This document shows, piece after piece, positions 1 through 7,846 of a stretch of DNA of 39,424 nucleotides (the first letter of the stretch is position 1; each line of letters opens with the position of its first letter). The position numbers and the translations under genes are program-made. The stretch spans positions 1 to 39,424 of the forward strand of contig QHCF01000150.1 of assembly GCA_003244275.1 (NCBI GenBank), written 5' to 3'. Below the pieces are notes generated by a model. It saw only the letters and a list, made by a program, of their open reading frames with translations, did no database searches and was not told the origin of the DNA. The DNA is from Acidimicrobiales bacterium. Its GTDB lineage: Bacteria; Actinomycetota; Acidimicrobiia; Acidimicrobiales; QHCF01.

Positions 1-600
1 GGCCTGCTCCGGCGACAGGTAGGTGGCCGTCCCCATCACCGCACCGGTCTGGGTGAGGCTCTCGAGGGCGTCGCCGGCCCGGGCGATGCCGAAGTCGGCC
101 ACCTTCACCGATCCGTTCCCAGCGACCAGGATGTTGCCTGGCTTGATGTCTCGGTGGATGATGCCAGCGCCATGGGCCATGGACAGGGCAGCCAGCACCT
201 CGGCGCCCATGCGGGTGACCTGTACCTCTCCCAGCGGGCCGGTTCGGATGAGGTCGGCCAGGGTCTCTCCCGAGAGGCGCTCCATGACGATGTACGGACG
301 CCCACCGCTCTCCCCGGTGTCGAACACGCTCACCACGTTGGGATGGACCAGTCGGGCCGCCGAGCGGGCCTCCGCCTCGAAGCGGCTGCGCAGTCCCGGG
401 TCAGCCGCCAGATCCGCCCTCAGCACCTTGATGGCCACCTGTCGGTCAAGACGGTCGTCGACACCTTGGTAGACGACTGCCATCCCCCCTCGGCCCAGCA
501 CCGGTCCCAACTGGTAGCGATCGGCCAGAACCGGCCTGACCCCCATCTTGCCTGGCTCGCCCGGCTGTCCCGATCCCAGGTTCTCAGCCCCCCCGACCAC
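1..600 (-). CDS. Serine/threonine protein kinase, N-terminal part (runs off window)
   Basis: Hanks-type (PknB-like) kinase that would phosphorylate Ser/Thr on partner proteins at the cytoplasmic membrane. The 200 codons present hold the Gly-rich loop GRGGMAVVY, the VAIK lysine (about residue 58), catalytic HRDIKPGN (149-156), DFG (169-171) and the GTATYLSPEQA activation segment. The C-lobe and any transmembrane or PASTA part lie outside the window. The GTG at 598-600 is preferred because a TATTGT hexamer ends 7 bases upstream, as at several leaderless starts here; an internal ATG at 546 is the alternative. It is divergent from the MobA-FdhD gene with only 18 bases between start codons. The family is certain; the substrate is unknown. 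Confidence 0.93.
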   Translation of the reverse strand, partial: MVGGAENLGSGQPGEPGKMGVRPVLADRYQLGPVLGRGGMAVVYQGVDDRLDRQVAIKVLRADLAADPGLRSRFEAEARSAARLVHPNVVSVFDTGESGGRPYIVMERLSGETLADLIRTGPLGEVQVTRMGAEVLAALSMAHGAGIIHRDIKPGNILVAGNGSVKVADFGIARAGDALESLTQTGAVMGTATYLSPEQA

Positions 601-606
601 TCGCGA

Positions 607-613
607 CACAATA
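607..613. promoter_or_regulatory. Overlapping divergent -10 elements
   Basis: On the minus strand TATTGT (608-613) lies 7 bases before the kinase GTG. On the plus strand CACAAT (607-612) lies 6 bases before the MobA-FdhD GTG at 619. The two hexamers share five base pairs, so one promoter core could fire both ways and give two leaderless mRNAs. Inferred from spacing and sequence only. Confidence 0.4.
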
Positions 614-618
614 GGTGG

Positions 619-2082
619 GTGGCCGGCCAACCTCGCGTGGCCGGCCTGGCCGGCATCCTGCTCACCGGCGGGGCCAGCCGCCGCATGGGCACCGACAAGG
701 CGACAATGGTCATCGAGGGTGAGACCTGCGCTCGACGGGTCGGTCGGCTGCTGGCTCGGGTCGTCTCGGTGGCCCTGGAGGTCGGCCCTGGCCACTCCGG
801 ACTGCCGGTCGTGGTCGAGCCTCGGCCCGGGAACGGGCCCCTGGTGGCGCTGGCGGCGGCCGCCGATGAGTTGGGTCGAACCGGTCATCACGGCCCGGCC
901 CTGGTGCTGGCTTGTGACCTGCCCCTGCTGAGCGAAGGGCTCCTGCGGTTGCTGGCCACCTGGCCAGGAGACGGCACCGTCATACCAGTGGTGGCCGGCC
1001 GGGCTCAGTCCCTGTGCGCTCGCCTGTCCTCGACAGCTCTGGCCGACGCCCCAGTGGTGGCAGAGACCGGCCGATGTTCGCTGGCGGCTCTGCTGGAGCG
1101 TCACCCGGTGACCTGGCTGGGCAAGGATGCCTGGGGCCAGGTAGCCACCGAGGCAACCTTCGCCGACGTGGACACACCGGACGACCTGATCCGGCTGGGT
1201 CTGGCCATCCCGGAGCGTCCAATCAGCCGACTGGGCGGGGGATCACCGCGTTCAGGCGTCACCGCCGTGCGAGTCACCGCCCTGCGGGGTGACCGCCACC
1301 TCGAGTTGCCGGACCAGGTGGTGACCGAGGAGCCCATGGAGATTCGGGTGGCCGGTCCCGGCCAGCCTGGGTTGCCGGTCACCACGACCATGCGAACGCC
1401 GGGGCACGACTTCGAGCTGGCCGTCGGCTTCCTGGTCTCCGAAGGCATCGTCGGGGCTGGCCGCGAGGTGCTGGGCGTCGATTACTGCAACGATCTGGAA
1501 GACCCAGCCCAGCGATTCAACGTGGTCACGGTCAGGCTGACCCGAGCAGTGGACAACAGTGCCGTCCGGCGCAACTTCTCCATCACCGCCAGCTGCGGCA
1601 TCTGCGGAACGGCCACGCTCGAACAGCTCATGGTGCGCTGCCCGCCCCTGGCCACCGAAGCGGATACTGGCGTGCCAGCATCGGTGCTGCTCGGGCTGCC
1701 CGATTCCCTTCGAGAGGCCCAGCGCCTGTTCTCCCGGACGGGGGGGCTGCATGCTGCCGGGCTCTTCACCAGGGACGGGTCGCTGCTCTCGGTCCGAGAA
1801 GACGTCGGTCGCCACAACGCCCTCGACAAGCTGGTGGGTCAGGCCGTCCTGGCTGGTGAGCTGCCTCTGTCCGAGCGGGTGCTGGCCCTGTCCGGGCGGG
1901 TCAGCTTTGAGCTGGTACAAAAGGCAGCCGTGGCTGGCATACCCGTCCTGGTGGCCGTCTCTGCCCCCTCCAGCTTGGCGGTGGCGACTGCCGAACGCCT
2001 CGCTGTCACGCTGGTTGGCTTCGCACGAGGTGATCGTGCCAACATCTACAGCCATCCGACACGGGTGGCCCTCGACTGCTGA
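619..2082 (+). CDS. MobA-FdhD fusion: molybdenum cofactor nucleotidylation and formate dehydrogenase sulfuration
   Basis: Two-domain protein of 487 residues. Residues 1-200 are a MobA-type guanylyltransferase, which adds GMP to molybdopterin; it shows the GTP-binding loop LLTGGASRRMG (14-24) and LACDLPLL (98-105). After a short linker, residues 215-487 are FdhD, the sulfurtransferase that passes sulfur from a desulfurase to the cofactor of formate dehydrogenase. Its redox motif CGIC is at 326-329 and GRHNALDKL lies near the C-terminus. The fusion couples cofactor completion and sulfuration in one cytoplasmic enzyme. Start: GTG 619 follows CACAAT by 6 bases; GTG 637 is also possible. No molybdoenzyme gene is visible in the window. 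Confidence 0.92.
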   Translation: MAGQPRVAGLAGILLTGGASRRMGTDKATMVIEGETCARRVGRLLARVVSVALEVGPGHSGLPVVVEPRPGNGPLVALAAAADELGRTGHHGPALVLACDLPLLSEGLLRLLATWPGDGTVIPVVAGRAQSLCARLSSTALADAPVVAETGRCSLAALLERHPVTWLGKDAWGQVATEATFADVDTPDDLIRLGLAIPERPISRLGGGSPRSGVTAVRVTALRGDRHLELPDQVVTEEPMEIRVAGPGQPGLPVTTTMRTPGHDFELAVGFLVSEGIVGAGREVLGVDYCNDLEDPAQRFNVVTVRLTRAVDNSAVRRNFSITASCGICGTATLEQLMVRCPPLATEADTGVPASVLLGLPDSLREAQRLFSRTGGLHAAGLFTRDGSLLSVREDVGRHNALDKLVGQAVLAGELPLSERVLALSGRVSFELVQKAAVAGIPVLVAVSAPSSLAVATAERLAVTLVGFARGDRANIYSHPTRVALDC

Positions 2083-2109
2083 GGGGCTGCGGCTCAAGGT
2101 CTGATCGGC

Positions 2110-2115
2110 CACAAT
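2110..2115 (+). promoter_or_regulatory. Candidate -10 element of the acyl-CoA dehydrogenase-like gene
   Basis: CACAAT followed by 6 bases and the GTG at 2122 repeats the arrangement seen before the MobA-FdhD gene, suggesting a leaderless mRNA. No clear -35 element is seen. Confidence 0.3.
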
Positions 2116-2121
2116 GGCCCG

Positions 2122-3282
2122 GTGGAACACACCGACCCGGTGGCCGCGGCCCAACGAGTGGCCTACGAGCTGCTGATCCCTCGGGCCGAGGACACTGACC
2201 AGGCCGCCGTCGTGCCCAGGGGCAACCTGGAGGCACTGGCCCAGGCCGGACTCTACGGCCTGGCCTGCCCGGGACCGTCCCAGGCCTCCGGGCCAGCCAT
2301 GCGCCAGGTACAGGAGATCCTGGCCGGCGCGTGCGGGGCGACTTACTTCGTTTGGGCCCAGCACCACTCGCCGGTACGCCTGCTGGCCGCCACCGCCAAC
2401 GACGGGCTGCGCCGGCGTTGGCTGGAGCCACTCTGCAGTGGACAGGCCCTGGCCGGTGTGGCGTTCGCCTACCTGCGCCGGCCCGGGCCGGCGGCGGTGA
2501 CTGCGGAGCCGGTCGGCGGCGGCTGGCTGGTAAACGGGACGGCGCCGTTCGTGACCTCATGGGGATTGGCCGATCTCTTCGTCGTGGTGGCGGCGACGGG
2601 CGACGGGCAGCTGGTCTGGTTCTGCCTCCAAGGACGGGCCACCCCCGCGGTGAGTCCGTCGGCGCCGCTGGCCCTCGCCGTGCTCCAGGCCACCTCGACC
2701 GTTCAGCTGACCTTCGACGGGCTGTTGGTGGGCAACGACGACGTCTTGGGCGTGGAGCCGCTGGCCGCCTGGCGCGGGCGGGACCGCCTGGCCACGGCCC
2801 AGCCCAGCGCGGCGGCTTTCGGGTTAGCCGGCAGGGGCTGTGCCCTCCTGGCCGAGCGAGCCCAGGAAGCACCCCAGGTGGGCGAGGCGGCGGCCGCTCT
2901 GGCCCACGAGCTGGGGCGCTGTCGAGATCATGGCTACGGCCTGGCCGATGCCCTGGCGGGAGGAGTCATGCCGCTCCCGGTCGACGCCGCCGGCCCCGGG
3001 GAGACCGACCCCGGGGAGGCGGGTGACCGACTCGACGAGCACCTGGCGGCCATGGTGGCAGCGCGAGCGTGGGCCCTCGACCTGGCCCAGCGAGGCGCCC
3101 TGGCGCTGGTGGCTGCGGTCGGGGGCCGGGCCATGACCCGATCCCACCCGGCCCAGCGCCTGGTCCGAGAGGCCGCCTTCTACGCTGTCCAGGCCCAGAC
3201 CGGCGCCTTGCGGACCGCCACTCTGGGGCGCCTGTCGGCACCAGGCACTATTTGCGACGGTGGGCCCACGCCTCTGAGTTGA
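2122..3282 (+). CDS. Acyl-CoA dehydrogenase-like flavoprotein
   Basis: A 386-residue protein with the acyl-CoA dehydrogenase fold: an N-terminal helical domain (LAQAGLYGLACP), a middle beta domain (LAGVAFAYLRRPGP, then GGGWLVNGTAPFVTSWGLADLFVVVA) and a C-terminal helical bundle. The middle segment matches the part that packs on FAD in this family. It is about the usual family length. I cannot assign the catalytic base or a substrate; DszC- or HsaA-like flavin monooxygenases and true dehydrogenases share this layout. GTG start. It stands alone, 40 bases after MobA-FdhD and convergent with the hydrolase gene. Fold fairly sure, reaction unknown. Confidence 0.82.
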   Translation: MEHTDPVAAAQRVAYELLIPRAEDTDQAAVVPRGNLEALAQAGLYGLACPGPSQASGPAMRQVQEILAGACGATYFVWAQHHSPVRLLAATANDGLRRRWLEPLCSGQALAGVAFAYLRRPGPAAVTAEPVGGGWLVNGTAPFVTSWGLADLFVVVAATGDGQLVWFCLQGRATPAVSPSAPLALAVLQATSTVQLTFDGLLVGNDDVLGVEPLAAWRGRDRLATAQPSAAAFGLAGRGCALLAERAQEAPQVGEAAAALAHELGRCRDHGYGLADALAGGVMPLPVDAAGPGETDPGEAGDRLDEHLAAMVAARAWALDLAQRGALALVAAVGGRAMTRSHPAQRLVREAAFYAVQAQTGALRTATLGRLSAPGTICDGGPTPLS

Positions 3283-3311
3283 GGAGCTGCTCGGGCTGTT
3301 GGCCCGGAACT

Positions 3312-4112
3312 TCAAGGCCTGACGGTCTGGTGACGGACCACCTCGGCCAGCTGGTCGGGTGCCTCCAGGGGGAGAAAGTGTCCGACGCCGGGAACGACAT
3401 GAAACACGGCCGTCGGGATGGCTCGGGTCAGGTCTCTGGCCACCCCAACCGGGACTACCCGATCGCGACCGCCAGCCACCACCGTGGTCGGCGCTCGCAC
3501 CTTCCCCAGGCCAGCCTCCAGGGCCGGCACCTCGGCCAGCATGGTCCGTTGCTCGACGGCGAAGCTGCGCCAGGCCCGGCCCTGCTCACAGCGCAGCTGA
3601 TCGGCACCCAGCCAGGCGGCCGGCCAACCGGCCGCCCGGACTCCAAGGCGTCGCGGCAGACGGGTCGGCGTCCGGCGTTGCAGGTGGGGAACCAGGCGCC
3701 CGGCCAGGGCCAGGGCTGCGAAGGCCATGGCTTCGCCCACACCGGGCAGGGCCAGGAATCGATCGAGATTCCCCAGGCCGGCCACCGTGCCGATGGATGA
3801 CACCAGGACCAAGCCACTCACCCGCTCGGGGTGGCGTTGGGCCAGGGCCAGGGCCACGCCCCCGCCCAAGCTGTGCCCCACCACGGTGGCGGCCGAAAGG
3901 CCGACCTGATCGAGCAGTCCGACCAGGGCATCGGCGTTGGCCGCCAAGCCGAGGGCCGCTCCGCCGGTGGCCCCATAGCCCGGACGGTCGGGCGCCACCA
4001 CCCGGTGGGACGACTCCAACCGGGAGGACAGGGCCTCCCAGTCCCAGTGGCTGCCGGGTTGACCATGGACCAGGAGCACTGGCGGCCCACTGCCCCGGTC
4101 AGCCGTGTACAC
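3312..4112 (-). CDS. Alpha/beta-fold hydrolase
   Basis: A 266-residue single-domain hydrolase, probably cytoplasmic. Seen are the oxyanion segment VLLVHGQPGSHWDWE, the strand-turn APDRPGYGATGG, the nucleophile elbow GHSLGGG, an acid in VVAGGRDRVVP and the catalytic histidine in VPGVGHFLPLEAP. This is a complete Ser-Asp-His set typical of esterases, epoxide or haloalkane hydrolases and C-C hydrolases. The substrate cannot be read from sequence. The GTG start at 4112 follows a TAGGCT hexamer by 6 bases, suggesting its own leaderless promoter. The membrane-transporter gene upstream on the same strand ends 59 bases before. Confidence 0.9.
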   Translation of the reverse strand: MYTADRGSGPPVLLVHGQPGSHWDWEALSSRLESSHRVVAPDRPGYGATGGAALGLAANADALVGLLDQVGLSAATVVGHSLGGGVALALAQRHPERVSGLVLVSSIGTVAGLGNLDRFLALPGVGEAMAFAALALAGRLVPHLQRRTPTRLPRRLGVRAAGWPAAWLGADQLRCEQGRAWRSFAVEQRTMLAEVPALEAGLGKVRAPTTVVAGGRDRVVPVGVARDLTRAIPTAVFHVVPGVGHFLPLEAPDQLAEVVRHQTVRP

Positions 4113-4118
4113 GCTGGC

Positions 4119-4124
4119 AGCCTA
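4119..4124 (-). promoter_or_regulatory. Candidate -10 element (TAGGCT) of the hydrolase gene
   Basis: On the minus strand TAGGCT-N6-GTG places the expected transcription start at the start codon. Seen directly; the promoter role is inferred. Confidence 0.35.
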
Positions 4125-4171
4125 CGGGGCACGACCGGCGGTCCGGGGCGTGGGAGTCCGGCGGAGAGGCT

Positions 4172-5014
4172 CTATTCCGCGCCTACGACCAGTGGTGAGC
4201 GAGCCAGCAGGAAGGTGCCGATGCCCATGACGATAAGGCCCATCGCCTCCAGGACGGGCGCCCCCCCGGAGGTGGCAATGTGTTCCTGGAAGGCGAGGGC
4301 CCCGATGACGATGCTCACCACCGGGTCGACCACCGTCAGCATGGGCAGGGACAGGCGCAGTGGTCCGGCCTGGAAGGCACTCTGCCCCACCACCAGGCCA
4401 GTCACGCCACACGCCACCATCGCGTAAGGCTCCCAGCTGGTGAAGAGGTGGACCACGCCGTGCTGGAGCAGACGGGCGGTCACCTCGGTCAGGGCCGCAG
4501 TCAGCCCGTAGAGGACACCGGCGGCGGCGGCCAGCATGGTGGCTCGGCCCGCCCCTTGATGGGCGGGAGCAGCCAGCCCCAGCACGGCGGTGGGTATCAG
4601 GGTGGCCACCAGCGTCACCACCCAGGTAATGGCTCGGGGATGGTGCCCGGGACCGGGAGAGGCCACCACCAAGAAGCCGGCCAACCCGATGACCACGGCC
4701 GCCGACCCCAGCCACTCCAGGCGGGTCAGGCGCCGGTGCGAGAGGGCGGCCCCTACCGGCAGGGCGAACAGCAGGCCGCTCACCAGCAGGGGCTGGACAA
4801 GGACCAGTGAGCCGTGCCCGAGCGCGATGAACTGCAGGACGTATGCTGCCGCATCGCTCACGATGCCGACGACCCACAGCGGACGGGCCGCCAGGCCAAC
4901 GAGGAGCCCCACCCGCATCGAGCTGGAATGCGGCTCAGCCCTCGCCGTGTGGTGCTGGAGCACCGAAGCCACCGCGTAGAGCAGGGCCGAGCCAAGAGCG
5001 ACAACGATGATCAT
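4172..5014 (-). CDS. DMT/EamA-like multi-span membrane protein
   Basis: A 280-residue integral membrane protein with about nine or ten hydrophobic spans, starting directly with one (MIIVVALGSALLYAVAS). Internal pseudo-repeats, with paired glycine-rich spans such as GHGSLVLVQPLLVSGLLFALP and a second half ending in VDPVVSIVIGALAFQEHIATSG, are typical of the drug/metabolite transporter superfamily (EamA-like, DUF-type DMT proteins). Substrate unknown; export of a metabolite or glycan precursor is possible. ATG at 5014 chosen because the first span begins there; its start lies six bases from the start of the divergent glycosyltransferase gene. Confidence 0.82.
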   Translation of the reverse strand: MIIVVALGSALLYAVASVLQHHTARAEPHSSSMRVGLLVGLAARPLWVVGIVSDAAAYVLQFIALGHGSLVLVQPLLVSGLLFALPVGAALSHRRLTRLEWLGSAAVVIGLAGFLVVASPGPGHHPRAITWVVTLVATLIPTAVLGLAAPAHQGAGRATMLAAAAGVLYGLTAALTEVTARLLQHGVVHLFTSWEPYAMVACGVTGLVVGQSAFQAGPLRLSLPMLTVVDPVVSIVIGALAFQEHIATSGGAPVLEAMGLIVMGIGTFLLARSPLVVGAE

Positions 5015-5020
5015 CGTGCA

Positions 5021-6802
5021 GTGACGATAGGTTCTCCGGCCGCGGGCAGCGTCCTGGTCGTCTCGGCCAGCATGGGCGGGGGCCACGACGGGGCGGCCAG
5101 GGAGCTGTGCCGCCGGCTGGAGGAGCGGGGCTGGCATACCCGCATGGTCGACTTCCTGCGGGCTGCCCCGGTCATGGGACGGTTGCTGCGCTGGGGTTAC
5201 ACGGCCCAGCTCCGGGCGGCGCCGTGGACCTACGAGGCCACCTACCAGGTGTGGGCCCAGTCAGTGCTGGCCCGGCCGCTCGTGGTGGTTCTCGCCTTCG
5301 TCTTCGGTCGGCGGATGCGGCGCTGGGCGGTCCAGCTGGGGGCCGACGCGGTCGTGACCACCTATCCGCTGGCCTCGGTGGCTCTCGGACATGACCGCCG
5401 CCGGGGTCGCCTGGACGTGCCGGTGGTGACGTTCGTGACCGACTTCGCCGTGCATCCTCTGTGGGTCCATCCCGGCGTGGACCTGAACCTTTGCGTCCAC
5501 CAGCAGTCGGCCGACCAGGCGGCGGCGGCTACCGGTCGCCCCGCACGGGCGACGGGACCCATGGTGGCCGAGGCCTTTCGGCGGCCCGGTGGGTCCCGGT
5601 TGGAGGCCCGCGCTGCCCTTGGCCTGCCGGCTGAGGGAAGAGTGGTGCTGGTGGCGGCCGGCTCCTGGGGGGTGGGCGAGCTGGAGGAGACCTTCGACTC
5701 CATCCTGGCCTCCGGGCGGTACCTGCCGGTGGTGGTGTGCGGAGCCAATAAGCGGCTGCGCCGTCGCCTGGCCGCCCGCGCTGGGGGCGTGGCCATGGGG
5801 TGGACCGACCAGATGGCCACCCTCATGACCGCGGCTGACGTGCTGGTGGAGAACGCCGGCGGGCTCACCTCCATGGAGGCACTCTCGGTGGGCCTGCCGG
5901 TGGTTACCTTTCGGCCGATACCGGGACACGGCCGCCAGAACGCCCTGGAGATGGACAAGGCAGGGGTTACTGCCTACGTGTCAGATCCCGAGCAGCTGAT
6001 GGCGGCCCTCGACCGGGTCACCACCCTGGCCGGGCGGGGGATGGTGGCGGCCGGGAGGGCCATGTTCTGCGCTGACCCGACCGACGACATCCTGGAGCTG
6101 ATCGGCCAGTCAACACCGGTGCCCGGGGCGGCGGTGGATGACGTGCGTCGCCTCGGGCACCCGAGTCGGCCCCGGCGCCTGATGAAGGCCGGCGCGGCGG
6201 CGGCCATGGTCTACGCCGGTCTGAACCTGGCGGCCGACGCGGCCACTGCCCACGGGCTCGGGGTGGCGCACGCCCAGCCTCACGTCGCCGCCATCTACCT
6301 GGGCCTGATGATCGGGCCAGCCAACGCCAGCGGGCCCGTGGCGGCCCTATTGGCCAGGGACCATGTCACCGCCATAGTCAACGGGCGACTGGCCAGGGTG
6401 GACCCTGGCGCCGTTCGTCGCCTGATGGAGGCCGGCGACGAGGTGGCCAACGGGGGGTGGGGTGACCAGGACCGCCTGCACGTGCTCCAGATGGAGGACG
6501 GCGTGTCCCGTACCAACCGTGTGATCCACCTGGCCGGCTATCGGTGCTGTCGTGACTACGCCCCCCAGCAGGGCATCAATGGCTCCGACCTGGCCCTGGC
6601 CAGGATCGCCCACGAGCGCATCGTCCATCCCAGCGCAGTGGTGGGGATGGGTGCCCCACTTCCCCGTCTGTCGGCCGGTTGGATCTATGTCATAGACGCT
6701 CAGGGAGCCTCGACCACGCTGATCGAGCAGCGCCTGGACCACCTGATTGCGGCCGCCAACCAGCGGGGGCTCACCACCGCTTCATTCGCTTCGCTTCGTT
6801 GA
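5021..6802 (+). CDS. MGDG-synthase/MurG-like glycosyltransferase with C-terminal deacetylase-like domain
   Basis: A 593-residue protein. Residues 1-380 are a GT28-type GT-B fold: VVSASMGGGHDGAA is the glycine-rich acceptor-loop signature of monogalactosyldiacylglycerol synthases and MurG, and ENAGGLTSMEALSVGLPVV is the nucleotide-sugar binding region. Such enzymes transfer a sugar to a lipid at the inner membrane face. After a hydrophobic stretch (about 388-415), residues 420-593 resemble a polysaccharide-deacetylase fold but lack the TFDDG metal motif, so this part is probably non-catalytic. GTG 5021 is the only start that keeps the first strand without running into the divergent gene. The next gene is a complete deacetylase and overlaps the stop by four bases (TTGA). 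Confidence 0.85.
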   Translation: MTIGSPAAGSVLVVSASMGGGHDGAARELCRRLEERGWHTRMVDFLRAAPVMGRLLRWGYTAQLRAAPWTYEATYQVWAQSVLARPLVVVLAFVFGRRMRRWAVQLGADAVVTTYPLASVALGHDRRRGRLDVPVVTFVTDFAVHPLWVHPGVDLNLCVHQQSADQAAAATGRPARATGPMVAEAFRRPGGSRLEARAALGLPAEGRVVLVAAGSWGVGELEETFDSILASGRYLPVVVCGANKRLRRRLAARAGGVAMGWTDQMATLMTAADVLVENAGGLTSMEALSVGLPVVTFRPIPGHGRQNALEMDKAGVTAYVSDPEQLMAALDRVTTLAGRGMVAAGRAMFCADPTDDILELIGQSTPVPGAAVDDVRRLGHPSRPRRLMKAGAAAAMVYAGLNLAADAATAHGLGVAHAQPHVAAIYLGLMIGPANASGPVAALLARDHVTAIVNGRLARVDPGAVRRLMEAGDEVANGGWGDQDRLHVLQMEDGVSRTNRVIHLAGYRCCRDYAPQQGINGSDLALARIAHERIVHPSAVVGMGAPLPRLSAGWIYVIDAQGASTTLIEQRLDHLIAAANQRGLTTASFASLR

Positions 6803-7632
6803 CCGGAGCCGGTCATGGGCGCCCGCGCCGGTCTCCCGAGCGGCGCTGCCCGGCTGGTCGGGCCGGTGGTCTGGCGGCCGGTCGGGCCAGAGGCGTGGCG
6901 GCTGGTCGGGCCGGTGGCCTGGTGGGAGCCGCGGCCGGGGTCAGTCTGTTGGGCGCTGCCGTACTCCACGCCGGACCGGCCCTGAGCGCCGTCGGCCCCC
7001 TGCGCCGGCGCCTGCTCCCTGCACTGGCTGGACTGGGCGACGCCGCCCATGTGGCCCTCACGTTTGACGACGGCCCCGATCCTGCCTCCACGCCCATGTT
7101 CCTCGATGCCCTGGCTGACCTCCGCTGGCGAGCCACCTTCTTCATGCTTGGTGACATGGCCCGCCGCTGCCCGTCCCTGGCGGCCGAGGTGGCGGCCGCC
7201 GGTCACGAGGTAGCCCTGCACGGCGACGGCCACAGATCCCACCTGTGGCGCACTCCCCGAAGTGTGGCCGACGACGTCCGCCGGGGACTCGACTCCGTGG
7301 CCCAGGCGACCGGAGCCGTACCGGTGTGGTGGCGGCCCCCCTACGGCGTTATCACCAGCAGTGGCTTGCGGGCCAGCCACCAGGCCGGTCTTCGCCCGGT
7401 GCTGTGGACGACCTGGGGGCGGGACTGGCGGACCGAAGCTACCCCGGACACCGTGATGGCTGACGTGGAGACTGACCTGGTGCCGGGCGCCACCGTGCTG
7501 CTCCACGACTCCGACTGCACGTCGGCCCCGGGGGCATGGCGTGCTGGCCTGCTGGCTCTACCGCGGCTGGCCGAGTCCTTCAGCCGACTGGGTTGCGAGG
7601 TAGGCCCGCTGGCCGAGCACGGGCTCGACTGA
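6799..7632 (+). CDS. NodB-type polysaccharide deacetylase
   Basis: Carbohydrate esterase family 4 enzyme that removes acyl groups from N-acetylated sugars in envelope glycans. Motifs: LTFDDGPDP (metal-binding Asp), HGDGH, the WWRPPYG arginine motif and VLLHDSD near the end. A hydrophobic segment (GVSLLGAAVLHAGPAL) before the domain suggests membrane anchoring. Start is uncertain: TTG 6799 overlaps the preceding stop as TTGA, matching other junctions here, and includes a 24-base triple repeat in frame; GTG 6895 and GTG 6922 are alternatives giving 245 and 236 residues. Probably co-transcribed and co-functional with the glycosyltransferase before it. The catalytic domain is clear; the N-terminus is not. 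Confidence 0.88.
   Translation: MTGAGHGRPRRSPERRCPAGRAGGLAAGRARGVAAGRAGGLVGAAAGVSLLGAAVLHAGPALSAVGPLRRRLLPALAGLGDAAHVALTFDDGPDPASTPMFLDALADLRWRATFFMLGDMARRCPSLAAEVAAAGHEVALHGDGHRSHLWRTPRSVADDVRRGLDSVAQATGAVPVWWRPPYGVITSSGLRASHQAGLRPVLWTTWGRDWRTEATPDTVMADVETDLVPGATVLLHDSDCTSAPGAWRAGLLALPRLAESFSRLGCEVGPLAEHGLD
6852..6923 (+). repeat. 24-bp tandem repeat, three copies
   Basis: Units at 6852-6875, 6876-6899 and 6900-6923 share the core GGYYGGTCGGGCC. In the deacetylase frame they encode an 8-residue repeat of the type GRAGGLAA. The unit is a multiple of three, so copy-number change would keep the frame. Confidence 0.85.
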
Positions 7633-7776
7633 TCACCGGTGCCATGACGCGCTTGCTGGTTGAGCAGCTGACCGTGATCGACCCGCAGGCCCGGCTTGGA
7701 GAGTTCGCCGGCGGTTGGACAGCTCCGAGACCCAAGCCGTAGACACCGCTCTCCAGGTGGTTCTCGCACCTGCGTG

Positions 7777-7846
7777 TGGGCCTTCGAGAAGGCAGCCGCT
7801 CCCCACCACACCGCCCTGTTCTTCGACCCTCATGCGGGCCTTCCTG
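7777..7846 (+). repeat. Dispersed duplicate: 50 bp of ubiA joined to 20 bp of dprE1
   Basis: 7777-7826 equals 9682-9731 with no mismatch; 7827-7846 equals 10176-10195 with no mismatch. The first piece is out of its original frame relative to the remnant that follows; the second keeps its frame (LMRAFL). Both copies are in the same orientation as their sources. Confidence 0.85.

Noticed and set aside
154-618. Open frame extending the MobA-FdhD gene upstream to 154
   Set aside because: It overlaps the kinase gene on the other strand over its conserved motifs; the added sequence has no resemblance to MobA, which begins at about 637.
5284-5295. 12-base match to the mosaic region near 7758
   Set aside because: A match this short is expected by chance in a 39-kb GC-rich window.
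6815-6985. 56-codon frame starting ATG after GGAG, with Trp-containing 8-residue repeats
   Set aside because: Good ribosome site, but it only reads the 24-bp repeat and then stops; overlaps the deacetylase 5' region. Kept as a curiosity in the repeat finding, not called as a gene.
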